Assembly: GCA_964432995.1 (NCBI GenBank) | Contig: CAYSPU010000201.1 | Location: forward strand, 1 to 11,014 | Direction: 5' to 3' | DNA: 11,014 bases | Source of the DNA: CAYSPU01 sp964432995 | Lineage (GTDB): Bacteria; Verrucomicrobiota; Verrucomicrobiia; Limisphaerales; JAHDYP01 | Notes under the pieces: generated by a model | The model's database searches: none | Seen by the model: only the letters and a program-made list of their open reading frames with translations | Told to the model about the DNA's origin: nothing | In this document: positions 5,101 through 11,014 of the stretch, one piece after another | Numbering within the stretch: the stretch's first letter is position 1 | Layout: each line of letters begins with the position of its first letter | Program-made: the position numbers and the translations under genes

Positions 5101-6561
5101 ATGGGTGACGTGAACGATCACGGCTCAACGCAGCGGTTGCGCGGTTACGCGGCCGCCGGTGACGAGGCGGCTTTCGGCGCGGCGATCCGCCAGCATATCG
5201 ATCTGGTTTACTCGACGGCGCTCCGACGGGTGGATGGTGACGCCGTGGCGGCGGAGGGTGTCGTCCAGAAGGTGTTTGCGGACCTGGCGGTGAAGGGAGG
5301 CGAACTGCTGGCGGGAGCGGTGCTGGCGGGATGGCTCTATCGCCGCACTTGTTTTGTGGCCGGCACTTGGGCGCGGCCGGGCGCTGGGCATCGGCAGGGG
5401 TCGGGCGAACCCATCCCGAAGCATGTGACTGTGGGCGACTCTGACGCGGGGTGGCCGCAGGTGGCACCGGCCTTGGAGGATGCCATGCAGGAGTTGGAGG
5501 ACCGGGATCGCGACGCCTTGCTGCTGCGCTACTTCCAGCAACAACCGCTGCGGAAGGTTGGCGATGCTCTGGGCATCTCGGAGGACGCCGCCCAGGTGCG
5601 CGTGGACCGGGCCCTGGACCATCTGCGCGACGTCCTGAGGCGGCGGGGGGTTGCTTCGACGTCAGCCGCATTGGGGGCGGTGTTGACGGCGCATGCGGTG
5701 GCGGCGGCACCGGTGGGTCTCGCTGCGTTGGTGGCATCCGGGGTTCGGCTCTCGGCCGCAGACCGGCCTCGGGAAGGGAGTCCGCTGAAGACCATGAGCC
5801 CGCTGGAGAAGTGGAAATGGGCGACCCTCGGGATCCTGGTGGTGGCGGCGGTGGCGTTTCCGGTCTGGCAGCAGCGGCAAGTCCGCCGGCTCCACGCCGA
5901 GAACGCCGCGCTCCAGGCGGAGCTCGAGACCCTCGGGGGTGTGCGGACGGAACTCGAGAGACTGCTGTGGGCTCAGAAGGTGACGGAACAAGGGGTCACC
6001 GCACAGCGCGCTGAACTCGTCCGCTTGCGTGATCAGATCGCAGCTCTTCGTCAGGCAGGTCGGCCGGCTCCTCTGCCCGCGAAGCCGACCGGCGAAACCG
6101 CGGAGGCAGTCACGTCCGTGCCAAATACTCAGGAGAGCGAGGAGGAGGAAGGCTTCTCGACGGAGGCGAACCTGGAGGTGGCGGCGCGCGTCGCCAGGAT
6201 GAACTACGTGCGGCAATGGGGATTGGCGCTGGTCCAGTACGCTGAGGGCAATGACGGTCGGATGCCGACGAATCTGACGGCTGCGGCGACCTATCTGAAC
6301 ACGGCGTCGCTGGAGTCGCCGGAGCCGCTGAGCGGGTTTGACGCGGACCAGTTCGAGGTGGTGTATCACGGTCGTCTGGGCGAACTCCTGGACCCGGCGA
6401 ACACGATCATCGTTCGGGAGAAGGAAGCCTATCTCCTGCCGGACGGGCGCTGGGCGAGGACATATCTCTTCGCGGATGGGCATTCGGAGATCCGAGCGAG
6501 CGAGAGCGAGGATTTCGGCGGTTGGGAACGGGAGCGGATGGTGGACGATGCCGTGCCGTGA
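5101..6561 (+). CDS. Sigma-70 (ECF-like) factor fused to TM helix, coiled coil and pseudopilin-like C-terminal domain
   Basis: 486 residues with three parts. Residues 8-180 resemble an extracytoplasmic-function sigma factor: a region-2-like segment (DEAAFGAAIRQHIDLVYSTALRRVDG, VQKVFADLA, LAGWLYRRT) and region 4 (ALEDAMQELEDRDRDALLLRYFQ, KVGDALGISEDAAQVRVDRALDHLRDVL), the latter a good helix-turn-helix. An Ala-rich hydrophobic stretch (188-217) is followed by a clear transmembrane helix at about 239-257. Residues 260-320 form a probable coiled coil (LHAENAALQAELETL, AELVRLRDQIAALRQ). The last ~120 residues resemble the C-terminal half of DUF1559/H-X9-DG pseudopilin-like proteins (NYVRQWGLALVQYAEGNDGRMPTN, then YLFADGHSEI at 455-464). 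With one membrane pass, the C-terminal domain would be periplasmic and the sigma part cytoplasmic. Region 2 looks degenerate (AEGVVQ rather than AEDVxQ; the usual Arg-rich linker is missing). The start at 5101 excludes a frame extension through the tandem repeat. No anti-sigma gene is adjacent. Confidence 0.85.
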   Translation: MGDVNDHGSTQRLRGYAAAGDEAAFGAAIRQHIDLVYSTALRRVDGDAVAAEGVVQKVFADLAVKGGELLAGAVLAGWLYRRTCFVAGTWARPGAGHRQGSGEPIPKHVTVGDSDAGWPQVAPALEDAMQELEDRDRDALLLRYFQQQPLRKVGDALGISEDAAQVRVDRALDHLRDVLRRRGVASTSAALGAVLTAHAVAAAPVGLAALVASGVRLSAADRPREGSPLKTMSPLEKWKWATLGILVVAAVAFPVWQQRQVRRLHAENAALQAELETLGGVRTELERLLWAQKVTEQGVTAQRAELVRLRDQIAALRQAGRPAPLPAKPTGETAEAVTSVPNTQESEEEEGFSTEANLEVAARVARMNYVRQWGLALVQYAEGNDGRMPTNLTAAATYLNTASLESPEPLSGFDADQFEVVYHGRLGELLDPANTIIVREKEAYLLPDGRWARTYLFADGHSEIRASESEDFGGWERERMVDDAVP

Positions 6562-6589
6562 AGTGGCTGCGGGCGGTGGATGACGAAAG

Positions 6590-6623
6590 CGAAGAACCCC
6601 CGGGAGGTCCCGGGGGTTCTTCG
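6590..6623. terminator. Bidirectional intrinsic-type terminator
   Basis: A perfect 15-bp inverted repeat (6590-6604 with 6609-6623) closes on an AGGT loop; the arms contain AAGAACCCCCGGG and its complement, so each strand has an A/T-containing stem base and a GC core. It lies 28 bases after the sigma-fusion stop and 37 bases beyond the rpsR stop, between convergent genes, and so can serve both. Confidence 0.88.
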
Positions 6624-6660
6624 GCGAATCGGCGGTTAAAGATTGGCGAGCCGGCGGCGG

Positions 6661-6918
6661 CTACTTCATGAGCAAGGCCTGGCGGGCGCGCTTGATGGCG
6701 AGATTCAGCCGGCGCTGGTAGTGGGCCGGCAGCCCCGTATACTTGCGAGGGAGGATGCGTCCGGACTCGGTGACGAACTGCCGGAGCAGGTTCGTGTTCT
6801 TGAAGTCGAGGGCGTCGACGGTGAAATCCACCTTGGGTTTGGGGCGTGGGGTGCGGACGCCCTGGGAGCGGCCCCGGGAGGGGCGGCTGGGTTTGTCGAG
6901 ATGCGTTTTCCGAGGCAT
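6661..6918 (-). CDS. rpsR: Small ribosomal subunit protein bS18
   Basis: 85-residue protein of the 30S platform, next to bS6 in known ribosomes. The diagnostic core is clear: KVDFTVDALDFKNTNLLRQF, VTESGRILPRKYTGLPA, HYQRRLNLAIKRARQALLM. The N-terminus is basic (PRKTHLDKPSRPSRGRSQG) and contains no cysteine, so it is the zinc-free form; zinc-binding bS18 proteins carry a CxxC pair there. It starts 6 bases after rpmG ends and is the last gene of the dksA-like/rpmG/rpsR set, followed by the bidirectional terminator. No rpsF or rplI, the more common rpsR partners, is adjacent. The ATG at 6918 has no strong Shine-Dalgarno, consistent with translation coupled to rpmG. Confidence 0.97.
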   Translation of the reverse strand: MPRKTHLDKPSRPSRGRSQGVRTPRPKPKVDFTVDALDFKNTNLLRQFVTESGRILPRKYTGLPAHYQRRLNLAIKRARQALLMK

Positions 6919-6924
6919 AAGCGG

Positions 6925-7092
6925 TTACTTGATTTCCCGGTGCAAGGTGTGGCGACGGAGGAAACGATTGTATTTCATCATTTCGACTTTCTCCGTCTGG
7001 AGCTTCTTGTTGCGGCTGGTCTGGTAGCGGGAGGGGGATTTCCCTTCTTTGCGGGCCTCGGTGCACTCGAGGGTGACGATATCGCGCGGCAT
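6925..7092 (-). CDS. rpmG: Large ribosomal subunit protein bL33
   Basis: 55-residue 50S protein. The translation MPRDIVTLECTEARKEGKSP, then SRYQTSRNKKLQTEKVEMMK and YNRFLRRHTLHREIK, matches bL33 throughout (TSRNKK core and the HTLHREIK end). Compared with the four-cysteine zinc form (CxxC ... YCPxC), only the first Cys (C10) remains: CTEA stands where CTEC is expected and KYNRFL where KYCPxC is expected. It therefore looks like a descendant of the zinc-binding form that has lost its ligands. The start lies 3 bases after the stop of the DksA-like gene, with AAGGAA upstream inside that gene, so translational coupling is likely. Length is normal for the family. Confidence 0.96.
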   Translation of the reverse strand: MPRDIVTLECTEARKEGKSPSRYQTSRNKKLQTEKVEMMKYNRFLRRHTLHREIK

Positions 7093-7095
7093 GGC

Positions 7096-7695
7096 TTATT
7101 CCTTTTCTTTGGGAGCCTTCTCCTCGAATTCCTCTTCTTCTTCGACCTCAACGGCGCCGGTGGAGTCGACGGTGCCGAGCGAGCCGAGGCGTTTGGAGCG
7201 GAGGGCGCCTTCGCGTTCGAGCTGGCCCTGGGCTTCGACGGTGAAGCGGGTCCAGGGGATGGCGTCGAGGCGGGCCTTGGGTATGGGCCGGCCGGTCAGT
7301 TCACACACCCCGTAGGTGCCGCGTTCGATCCGGCGCAGGGCCTCTTCGATCTCGTAGATGGCGTCCTGATCGGAGGAAAGCAAGCTCAAGGCGAAGTCGC
7401 GGTCGAAGTTGTCGGTGCCGGAATCGGCCATGTGCAGGCTGTAGCCGGGCATTTGCTCGGCGGATTCCTTGGCCAGGCCGCTCATCTGGCGGAGGAGCCG
7501 TTCCCGAAGGTCAATGAGGTTGTGATAGTACTTGGCCCACTCGGGTTTGATCTTGACCTTGCCTTCTCCGGGCCACCGGCCGGGCACCGAAGAGGTGGGT
7601 CGGCCGAGGATGGAGGCGACCGTTGCGGCGCGCACTTCCTTGCTGCTCTCCAGCTTGCCGGCGGGCTTTCTTGAGTTCTTCTTGTTCGTTGTCAC
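7096..7695 (-). CDS. TraR/DksA-family transcriptional regulator, zinc-finger cysteines mostly lost
   Basis: RNA polymerase secondary-channel binding regulator family; DksA works with ppGpp to adjust transcription, notably of rRNA and ribosomal protein genes. With a GTG start at 7695 the product has 199 residues: a Lys/Arg-rich N-terminus (TTNKKNSRKPAGK), a helical region IKPEWAKYYHNLIDLRERLLRQM, the coiled-coil tip-like segment TDNFDRDFALSLLSSDQDAI, then EIEEALRRIERGTYGVCELTGRPI and PKARLDAIPWTRFTVEAQ, and an acidic tail (EVEEEEEFEEK). Of the four zinc-finger cysteines only the first remains (CELTG for CxxCG; the second pair is absent). The start is uncertain: another GTG at 7758 adds 21 residues, but the Lys-rich beginning and GGGGA about 8-12 bases before 7695 favour the shorter form. 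It heads a tight set with rpmG and rpsR. Confidence 0.9.
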   Translation of the reverse strand: MTTNKKNSRKPAGKLESSKEVRAATVASILGRPTSSVPGRWPGEGKVKIKPEWAKYYHNLIDLRERLLRQMSGLAKESAEQMPGYSLHMADSGTDNFDRDFALSLLSSDQDAIYEIEEALRRIERGTYGVCELTGRPIPKARLDAIPWTRFTVEAQGQLEREGALRSKRLGSLGTVDSTGAVEVEEEEEFEEKAPKEKE

Positions 7696-7831
7696 AGGCC
7701 AGTCCCCACTGCTTTTCCGGACAATCCTGTCGCATCTGACTTTGGATTCCCAAGTCACGGAACCCGTCAGGAGCGGGTGAATGTAACAAAGCGAAGCGAA
7801 AGCGCCACAAAATTCTTGCGGAATCTCAGGG

Positions 7832-7866
7832 GGCCTCCGGCGTTTCTCCCGGACCGCCCCGGAGCC
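7832..7866 (-). terminator. Possible hairpin downstream of folE2
   Basis: GGCCTCCGG (7832-7840) pairs with CCGGAGCC (7859-7866) apart from one bulged C, giving an 8-bp stem around an 18-base loop. There is no U-tract. It could act with the hairpin at 7877-7902. Confidence 0.3.
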
Positions 7867-7876
7867 TCCGAAGCGG

Positions 7877-7902
7877 CTGGCGAAGCGTCAGTTACACGCC
7901 AG
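7877..7902 (-). terminator. Possible hairpin immediately after folE2
   Basis: CTGGCG (7877-7882) and CGCCAG (7897-7902) form a 6-bp stem with a 14-base loop, 2 bases beyond the folE2 stop. Weak by itself and without a U-tract. Confidence 0.3.
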
Positions 7903-7904
7903 GA

Positions 7905-8741
7905 TCAACCCTTCTCGATGCAGGCGTAGGCGTTATGGTTGTGGATGCTCTCCTGGTTCTCGGCCTCGACGCGGTACCAGGTTACGTCCGGGTGGGCGTT
8001 CAGGCGCACCACGACGTTGCGCACCAGGTCCTCGACGAAAACCGGATTGGCATAGGCGCGTTCGGTGACGGCCTTTTCGTCCTGTCGTTTGAGCAAGGCG
8101 AAGAGTTCGCTGCTGGCGGATTCCTCGATCATGGTGATGACGTCCTCGATCCAGATTGCGCGCCGGGAGCGGAGCTGAACCGTCACGGCGCCGCGCTGGT
8201 TGTGGGCCCCGAAGCGGGAGATGGCCTTCGAGCACGGGCACAGGGTGGTCACCGCGGCCTTGACCGTGAGGACGAAGTCGACTTCCCGGCCGCAGGCCGC
8301 CGCGTCGAACCGGGCGGTGTAGTCCATGACGCTTTCCATGCCGGAGACCGGGGCGCGTTTGACGAGGAAGAACGGGAACTCCATCTCCAGGTGGGCGGTG
8401 GCCGCCTTCAGCTTCTCCTGCATGGCGTGGAGAATGTCGGCGATGTTGTCGACGTGCACCATTCTCCCGTGGGCGTGCAGCACCTCGATGAAGCGGCTCA
8501 TGTGGGTTCCCTTGAACTCCTTGGGGAGATCCACGTACATTCCGATGGTGGCGATAGTATTCTGAAGGACATGCGCCTTGTCGCGGATCTGGATCGGCAT
8601 GCGCAGCCCGCGCACCCCAACCTTGTCAATCCGCAACTCACGGTGATCGGGCTCGCTCTGTTTGTCGTGGAGCCTCGTTCGGCTGGCTGCCGGCCTTCCC
8701 GAGGTGTGGCGAAGGCTGCCGCCTGGAGCAGGCGTGAACAT
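7905..8741 (-). CDS. folE2: GTP cyclohydrolase FolE2 (type IB)
   Basis: Converts GTP to 7,8-dihydroneopterin triphosphate, the first step of tetrahydrofolate and related pterin pathways, in the cytoplasm. FolE2 is the zinc-independent alternative to FolE. The 278-residue product has the family's landmarks: IDKVGVRGLRMPIQIRDK (38-55), GTHMSRFIEVLHAHG (78-92), the catalytic Cys in TTLCPCSKAISRFGAHNQRG (165-184; Cys168 by position), and the C-terminal EAENQESIHNHNAYA (259-273) with conserved Glu and His residues. The ATG at 8741 is the only good start; it places about 36 residues before the conserved region, slightly long, with no Shine-Dalgarno. It is divergent from the secreted hydrolase gene across a 119-base gap. 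In several bacteria folE2 belongs to the Zur zinc-starvation regulon; here the next three co-oriented genes also encode zinc-free variants. In organisms without folE it is simply the housekeeping enzyme. Confidence 0.96.
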   Translation of the reverse strand: MFTPAPGGSLRHTSGRPAASRTRLHDKQSEPDHRELRIDKVGVRGLRMPIQIRDKAHVLQNTIATIGMYVDLPKEFKGTHMSRFIEVLHAHGRMVHVDNIADILHAMQEKLKAATAHLEMEFPFFLVKRAPVSGMESVMDYTARFDAAACGREVDFVLTVKAAVTTLCPCSKAISRFGAHNQRGAVTVQLRSRRAIWIEDVITMIEESASSELFALLKRQDEKAVTERAYANPVFVEDLVRNVVVRLNAHPDVTWYRVEAENQESIHNHNAYACIEKG

Positions 8742-8860
8742 GGGCGAAAGCTAGCAGCGAAGCGGTGTTTTGCAAAAGAAGAGTAACGGCCGGGTGATGA
8801 TGGCCGCGAGGTGTCGCTGCGAGGTTGCCAGGCGCGAGGTTTCACGGTAGTCATGGACGC
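8742..8860. promoter_or_regulatory. Divergent promoter region between folE2 and the secreted hydrolase
   Basis: This 119-base region must carry promoters for both divergent genes. It contains a perfect 10-base palindrome TTTTGCAAAA (8768-8777), an AT-rich island in GC-rich surroundings, 26 bases upstream of the folE2 start. No clear -35/-10 pair is visible on either strand. It is not a recognisable Zur box. Confidence 0.4.
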
Positions 8861-9793
8861 ATGAGGATGGTACGCCCCGGATTTGGCCCCTGTTTGCTGG
8901 GGATTCTCCTGTGGTGGTCCTGCGGGCGGTGTGCCACGGCGGATTTCACCGTGGCCACGTACAACGCGGAGAACTACTTCATCGCCGCCACCGGCTCGCG
9001 CGCGGCCAAACCGATGGCGGCGCGGGCCCGGGTTCACGAGGGTCTCCTGGCCTTGAAGGCGGACGTGCTGGCCCTGCAGGAAATTGGGGGGCGCGAGGCC
9101 TTGCGGGAACTCCAGAACGCCTTGCGGCGCGACGGACTCGACTATCCGCATGCGGAGTTGGTGAGCGGCTACGACACCAACATCCAGGTGGCGGTCCTGA
9201 GCCGGTATCCGATCGTGGCGCGCCGTCCTCACGAGGAGGAGCGGTTTCTGTTGCACGGGCGACGCTACCGCACCACGCGGGGTTTCGCCGAGGTGGACGT
9301 GGCGGTTCCCCCGCGCTACCGGTTCACGCTCATCACCGCCCACTTGAAATCGCGCCGCGATTCCCCGGAGGCCAGCCAGGAGGAGATCCGGGAGCAGGAG
9401 GCCCTGCGGCTGCGGCGCCTGATTGACGAACGACTGCGGGAGGATCCGCAGCGGAACCTGGTCGTGCTCGGGGACTTCAACGATGTGCAGGACTCGCTGA
9501 CGGTGAGAACGATCCTGGGGCGGGGGAGGACGGCATTGGTCGACACGCGTCCGGCGGAGCGGAACGGCGACGACCAGCCGGCGGCGGATCCGCGCTATCC
9601 GCCGCGGCGGGTTCGGTGGACACACTATTATGCCAAGGAAGACACCTACAGCCGGGTGGACTACCTGTTGCTGAGCCCGGGCATGGCCCGGGAGTGGGTG
9701 GCGGCGAGCACCTACGTGCTGGCGGTGCCGAATTGGGGGCTGGCCTCCGACCATCGCCCGCTGGTGGCGGGCTTCTCCAGCCGGGACCGCTGA
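8861..9793 (+). CDS. Secreted endonuclease/exonuclease/phosphatase (EEP) family protein
   Basis: Metal-dependent phosphodiesterase of the DNase I/exonuclease III fold, 310 residues, with an N-terminal signal peptide (PCLLGILLWW hydrophobic core, likely cleavage after ATA at residue 27). All fold motifs are present: TYNAEN (33-38, metal/backbone Asn35), LALQEI with Glu74, the ITAHLKSR His161 segment, GDFND with Asp205/Asn207, RVDYLLLS with Asp267, and SDHRPL with Asp297-His298. It should act outside the cytoplasm, on DNA, RNA, a sugar phosphate, phospholipid or inositol phosphate; the family is too varied to choose. ATG at 8861 is used because the signal peptide begins there; an ATG two codons later is equally possible and an upstream TTG at 8825 is not signal-like. 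The stop abuts the stop of the convergent permease gene. Confidence 0.93.
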   Translation: MRMVRPGFGPCLLGILLWWSCGRCATADFTVATYNAENYFIAATGSRAAKPMAARARVHEGLLALKADVLALQEIGGREALRELQNALRRDGLDYPHAELVSGYDTNIQVAVLSRYPIVARRPHEEERFLLHGRRYRTTRGFAEVDVAVPPRYRFTLITAHLKSRRDSPEASQEEIREQEALRLRRLIDERLREDPQRNLVVLGDFNDVQDSLTVRTILGRGRTALVDTRPAERNGDDQPAADPRYPPRRVRWTHYYAKEDTYSRVDYLLLSPGMAREWVAASTYVLAVPNWGLASDHRPLVAGFSSRDR

Positions 9794-11014
9794 TCAGCCG
9801 GGCGCCGGCGCCATGCCGAGGTCGCTGCGCGCCCCGAGACGGCGGAGCCGCCACTGGAGCTGATCGCGCATGGCGAAGTATAGCGGGAGGTCGATCAGGA
9901 TCCTGGGCACGCAGACAAAGAGCGTGGGAATCAGGATCCCGTAAACCAGCGTGAGCACGGGAACCCACGGGGGGCGGCGGCTGGTCGCGCCCAGGAACAT
10001 CCCCAGCCAGGCGATGGCAAGGAGGTCGGCCATAAAGGTGACGGCGCCAAGGACGGTGTAGCCGGCGAGGAAGAGGAAACCCGGCAGGTCCTTCCCCGGA
10101 CCTGCGACGACACCGACGAGAGCCCCCAGCGCCAGGGCGACCGGCACGACGTGGGCGGCGAGAGTGGCGAGGGCGGGGGTGGTGTAGCGTTGGCGGAGCG
10201 CTAGCCAATTGCCCCGCACAATCTCCTGGGTTGACAACGGGGTGCACAGCAGCAACTCGAACGCGCCCGTCCGGCGGCTTTCCACGAAGAAACGTCCGGC
10301 TTCCAGCCCCACGAATACTCGCAGGCAGAGGGTCATCCCCCACAGTGTCGCGTAGGAAAGATGCCCCGGATTCCCCCGGGCAAGATCGACGCTGATCCCC
10401 AGGGAAGCCACCACCAGGAGGATCGTCCAGATCCACCAGCGCTGTTCGGACAGTCGGCGTCCGACCAGCCAGGCGACCGGGTTCCGGCTGATGGCGGCGT
10501 GTGCGTGCGCCTTCGACGCCGAGGAAGCGGATTGCCGGGAACGTCGCTGCCAGAACCGGTTCTTGGGAAAAGAACCTGTCTCGCGCCAAGCGCGCGGGAG
10601 CCAGAGCGTTGTGGCGCCCAGGCAAGCCCATCCCAGCAGGTGGGTGAAACCCGAGGCCCACCAAAAGACGGCCCTGTCGGCCTGATACGGGACATCGAGC
10701 GCCAGCGACCAGGCGGTCAACGGGGAGATGATCGCGAGCGCCGTTTCGCCCCCGGCACCGGCGGGGAGGAAGGAGCGGGTCAGAGGTGGCACCGCGGCTA
10801 CCAGCAGGATGACCAGAAAGGTGCCCAGCATCGCCTGGTGTTCGTCGCGGGTCAGAGAGGAAATGAACAGGCCCACCGTGAGCGATAGGAAGACCGTGTT
10901 GAGCAGGACGAGGACCATCCGCCAGTAGTCTCCCGCGGTGACGCCGCCCATGATGAGAGTGACGGAGAGCACGGGGAAGACGGCCAGCAGAGCGTAGGCG
11001 GCCGTGAGGGACCG
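9794..11014 (-). CDS. ABC-2 type transporter permease, partial (N-terminus beyond window)
   Basis: Integral membrane subunit of an ABC transporter; 406 residues are visible and the frame remains open to the right edge, so the start lies outside. The visible part begins RSLTAAYALLAVFPVLSVTL and carries many hydrophobic segments, such as YWRMVLVLLNTVFLSLTVGL, LGTFLVILLVAAVPPL, IWTILLVVASLGISV, LATLAAHVVPVALALGALVG, FLAGYTVLGAVTFMADLLA and WVPVLTLVYGILIPTLFVCV. The cytoplasmic stretch SRRTGAFELLLCTPLSTQEI is typical of ABC-2 permeases (ELLLxTPLS). A soluble loop rich in Arg and Ser (about RRSRQSASSASKAH) separates two halves. The ATPase partner is not in view; it would be expected further right, upstream of this gene. 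Substrate unknown. Its TGA is directly adjacent to the hydrolase TGA, forming TGATCA, with no terminator between them. Confidence 0.88.
   Translation of the reverse strand, partial: RSLTAAYALLAVFPVLSVTLIMGGVTAGDYWRMVLVLLNTVFLSLTVGLFISSLTRDEHQAMLGTFLVILLVAAVPPLTRSFLPAGAGGETALAIISPLTAWSLALDVPYQADRAVFWWASGFTHLLGWACLGATTLWLPRAWRETGSFPKNRFWQRRSRQSASSASKAHAHAAISRNPVAWLVGRRLSEQRWWIWTILLVVASLGISVDLARGNPGHLSYATLWGMTLCLRVFVGLEAGRFFVESRRTGAFELLLCTPLSTQEIVRGNWLALRQRYTTPALATLAAHVVPVALALGALVGVVAGPGKDLPGFLFLAGYTVLGAVTFMADLLAIAWLGMFLGATSRRPPWVPVLTLVYGILIPTLFVCVPRILIDLPLYFAMRDQLQWRLRRLGARSDLGMAPAPG

Larger units (their letters stand above)
7696..7904. promoter_or_regulatory. Intergenic region between folE2 and the dksA-like gene
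   Basis: 209 bases that should hold the folE2 terminator and the promoter of the dksA-like/rpmG/rpsR operon (unless the longer GTG start at 7758 is used). Two hairpins lie near the folE2 end and are listed separately. On the minus strand TTGTGG, 18 bases, then TTACAT is the best promoter-like arrangement I see, and it is weak. I looked for a Zur-type AT-rich palindrome and found none convincing. Confidence 0.35.

Noticed and set aside
4409..5737. Minus-strand open frame of 442 codons, very Pro-rich
   Set aside because: It is a high-GC shadow of the oxidoreductase and sigma-fusion genes and translates the tandem repeat as Pro/Thr/Arg repeats; no coding evidence.
6643..7674. Plus-strand open frame of 343 codons opposite rpsR, rpmG and the dksA-like gene
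   Set aside because: The minus-strand ribosomal protein genes are certain; the plus frame gives a low-complexity Gly/Ala/Phe-rich shadow.
8498..9754. Minus-strand open frame of 418 codons overlapping folE2's start and opposite the secreted hydrolase
   Set aside because: The plus-strand hydrolase has every catalytic motif of its family, and the antisense translation has none of any family.

Overview
The window is GC-rich bacterial chromosomal DNA, most likely from a member of the Verrucomicrobiota. The evidence is a sigma-70-like protein with a membrane-anchored C-terminal extension ending in an H-X9-DG/pseudopilin-like 'FADGH' motif, a TraR/DksA protein with a Lys-rich N-terminus and acidic tail, and an ABC-2 permease with the 'ELLLCTPLS' signature. 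A run of exactly 10 Ns at 1596-1605 shows this is a draft scaffold, so adjacency across that point is not proven. I saw no tRNA, rRNA, CRISPR array, transposase or phage gene.

Layout. (1) 1-1570, minus strand: a DHH phosphoesterase of the nanoRNase/NrnB type, then 21 bases later RNase PH (rph), which runs off the left edge. This is a small RNA 3'-end processing and turnover operon. (2) 1725-3233, plus strand, beyond the gap: an SDR oxidoreductase resembling SDR-type D-mannonate oxidoreductases, then a NarL/FixJ response regulator with no histidine kinase in view. (3) 3234-3592: a 359-base non-coding stretch with several inverted repeats, including a strong 10-bp GC-rich hairpin, and a short block resembling the 5' conserved region of RNase P RNA. 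(4) 3593-4984, plus: a Tat-exported Gfo/Idh/MocA oxidoreductase, followed by eight tandem copies of an 8-bp repeat. (5) 5101-6561, plus: the sigma-factor/transmembrane/coiled-coil/pseudopilin-like fusion, ended by a perfect hairpin at 6590-6623 that also serves the genes converging on it.

(6) 8741-6661, minus: folE2, a DksA/TraR-family regulator, rpmG (bL33) and rpsR (bS18). The DksA-like protein, bL33 and bS18 all lack the usual zinc-binding cysteines, and FolE2 is the zinc-independent form of GTP cyclohydrolase I, so these neighbours look like a zinc-sparing set, although the losses may simply be lineage-wide. (7) 8861-9793, plus: a secreted endonuclease/exonuclease/phosphatase-fold hydrolase. 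It abuts tail to tail, with no spacer, an ABC-2 type permease (9794 to beyond 11014, minus) whose start lies outside the window.

The most interesting items are the predicted membrane-tethered sigma factor with its own possible sensor domain and the zinc-free cluster. The intergenic structured block at 3234-3592 deserves a covariance-model search.
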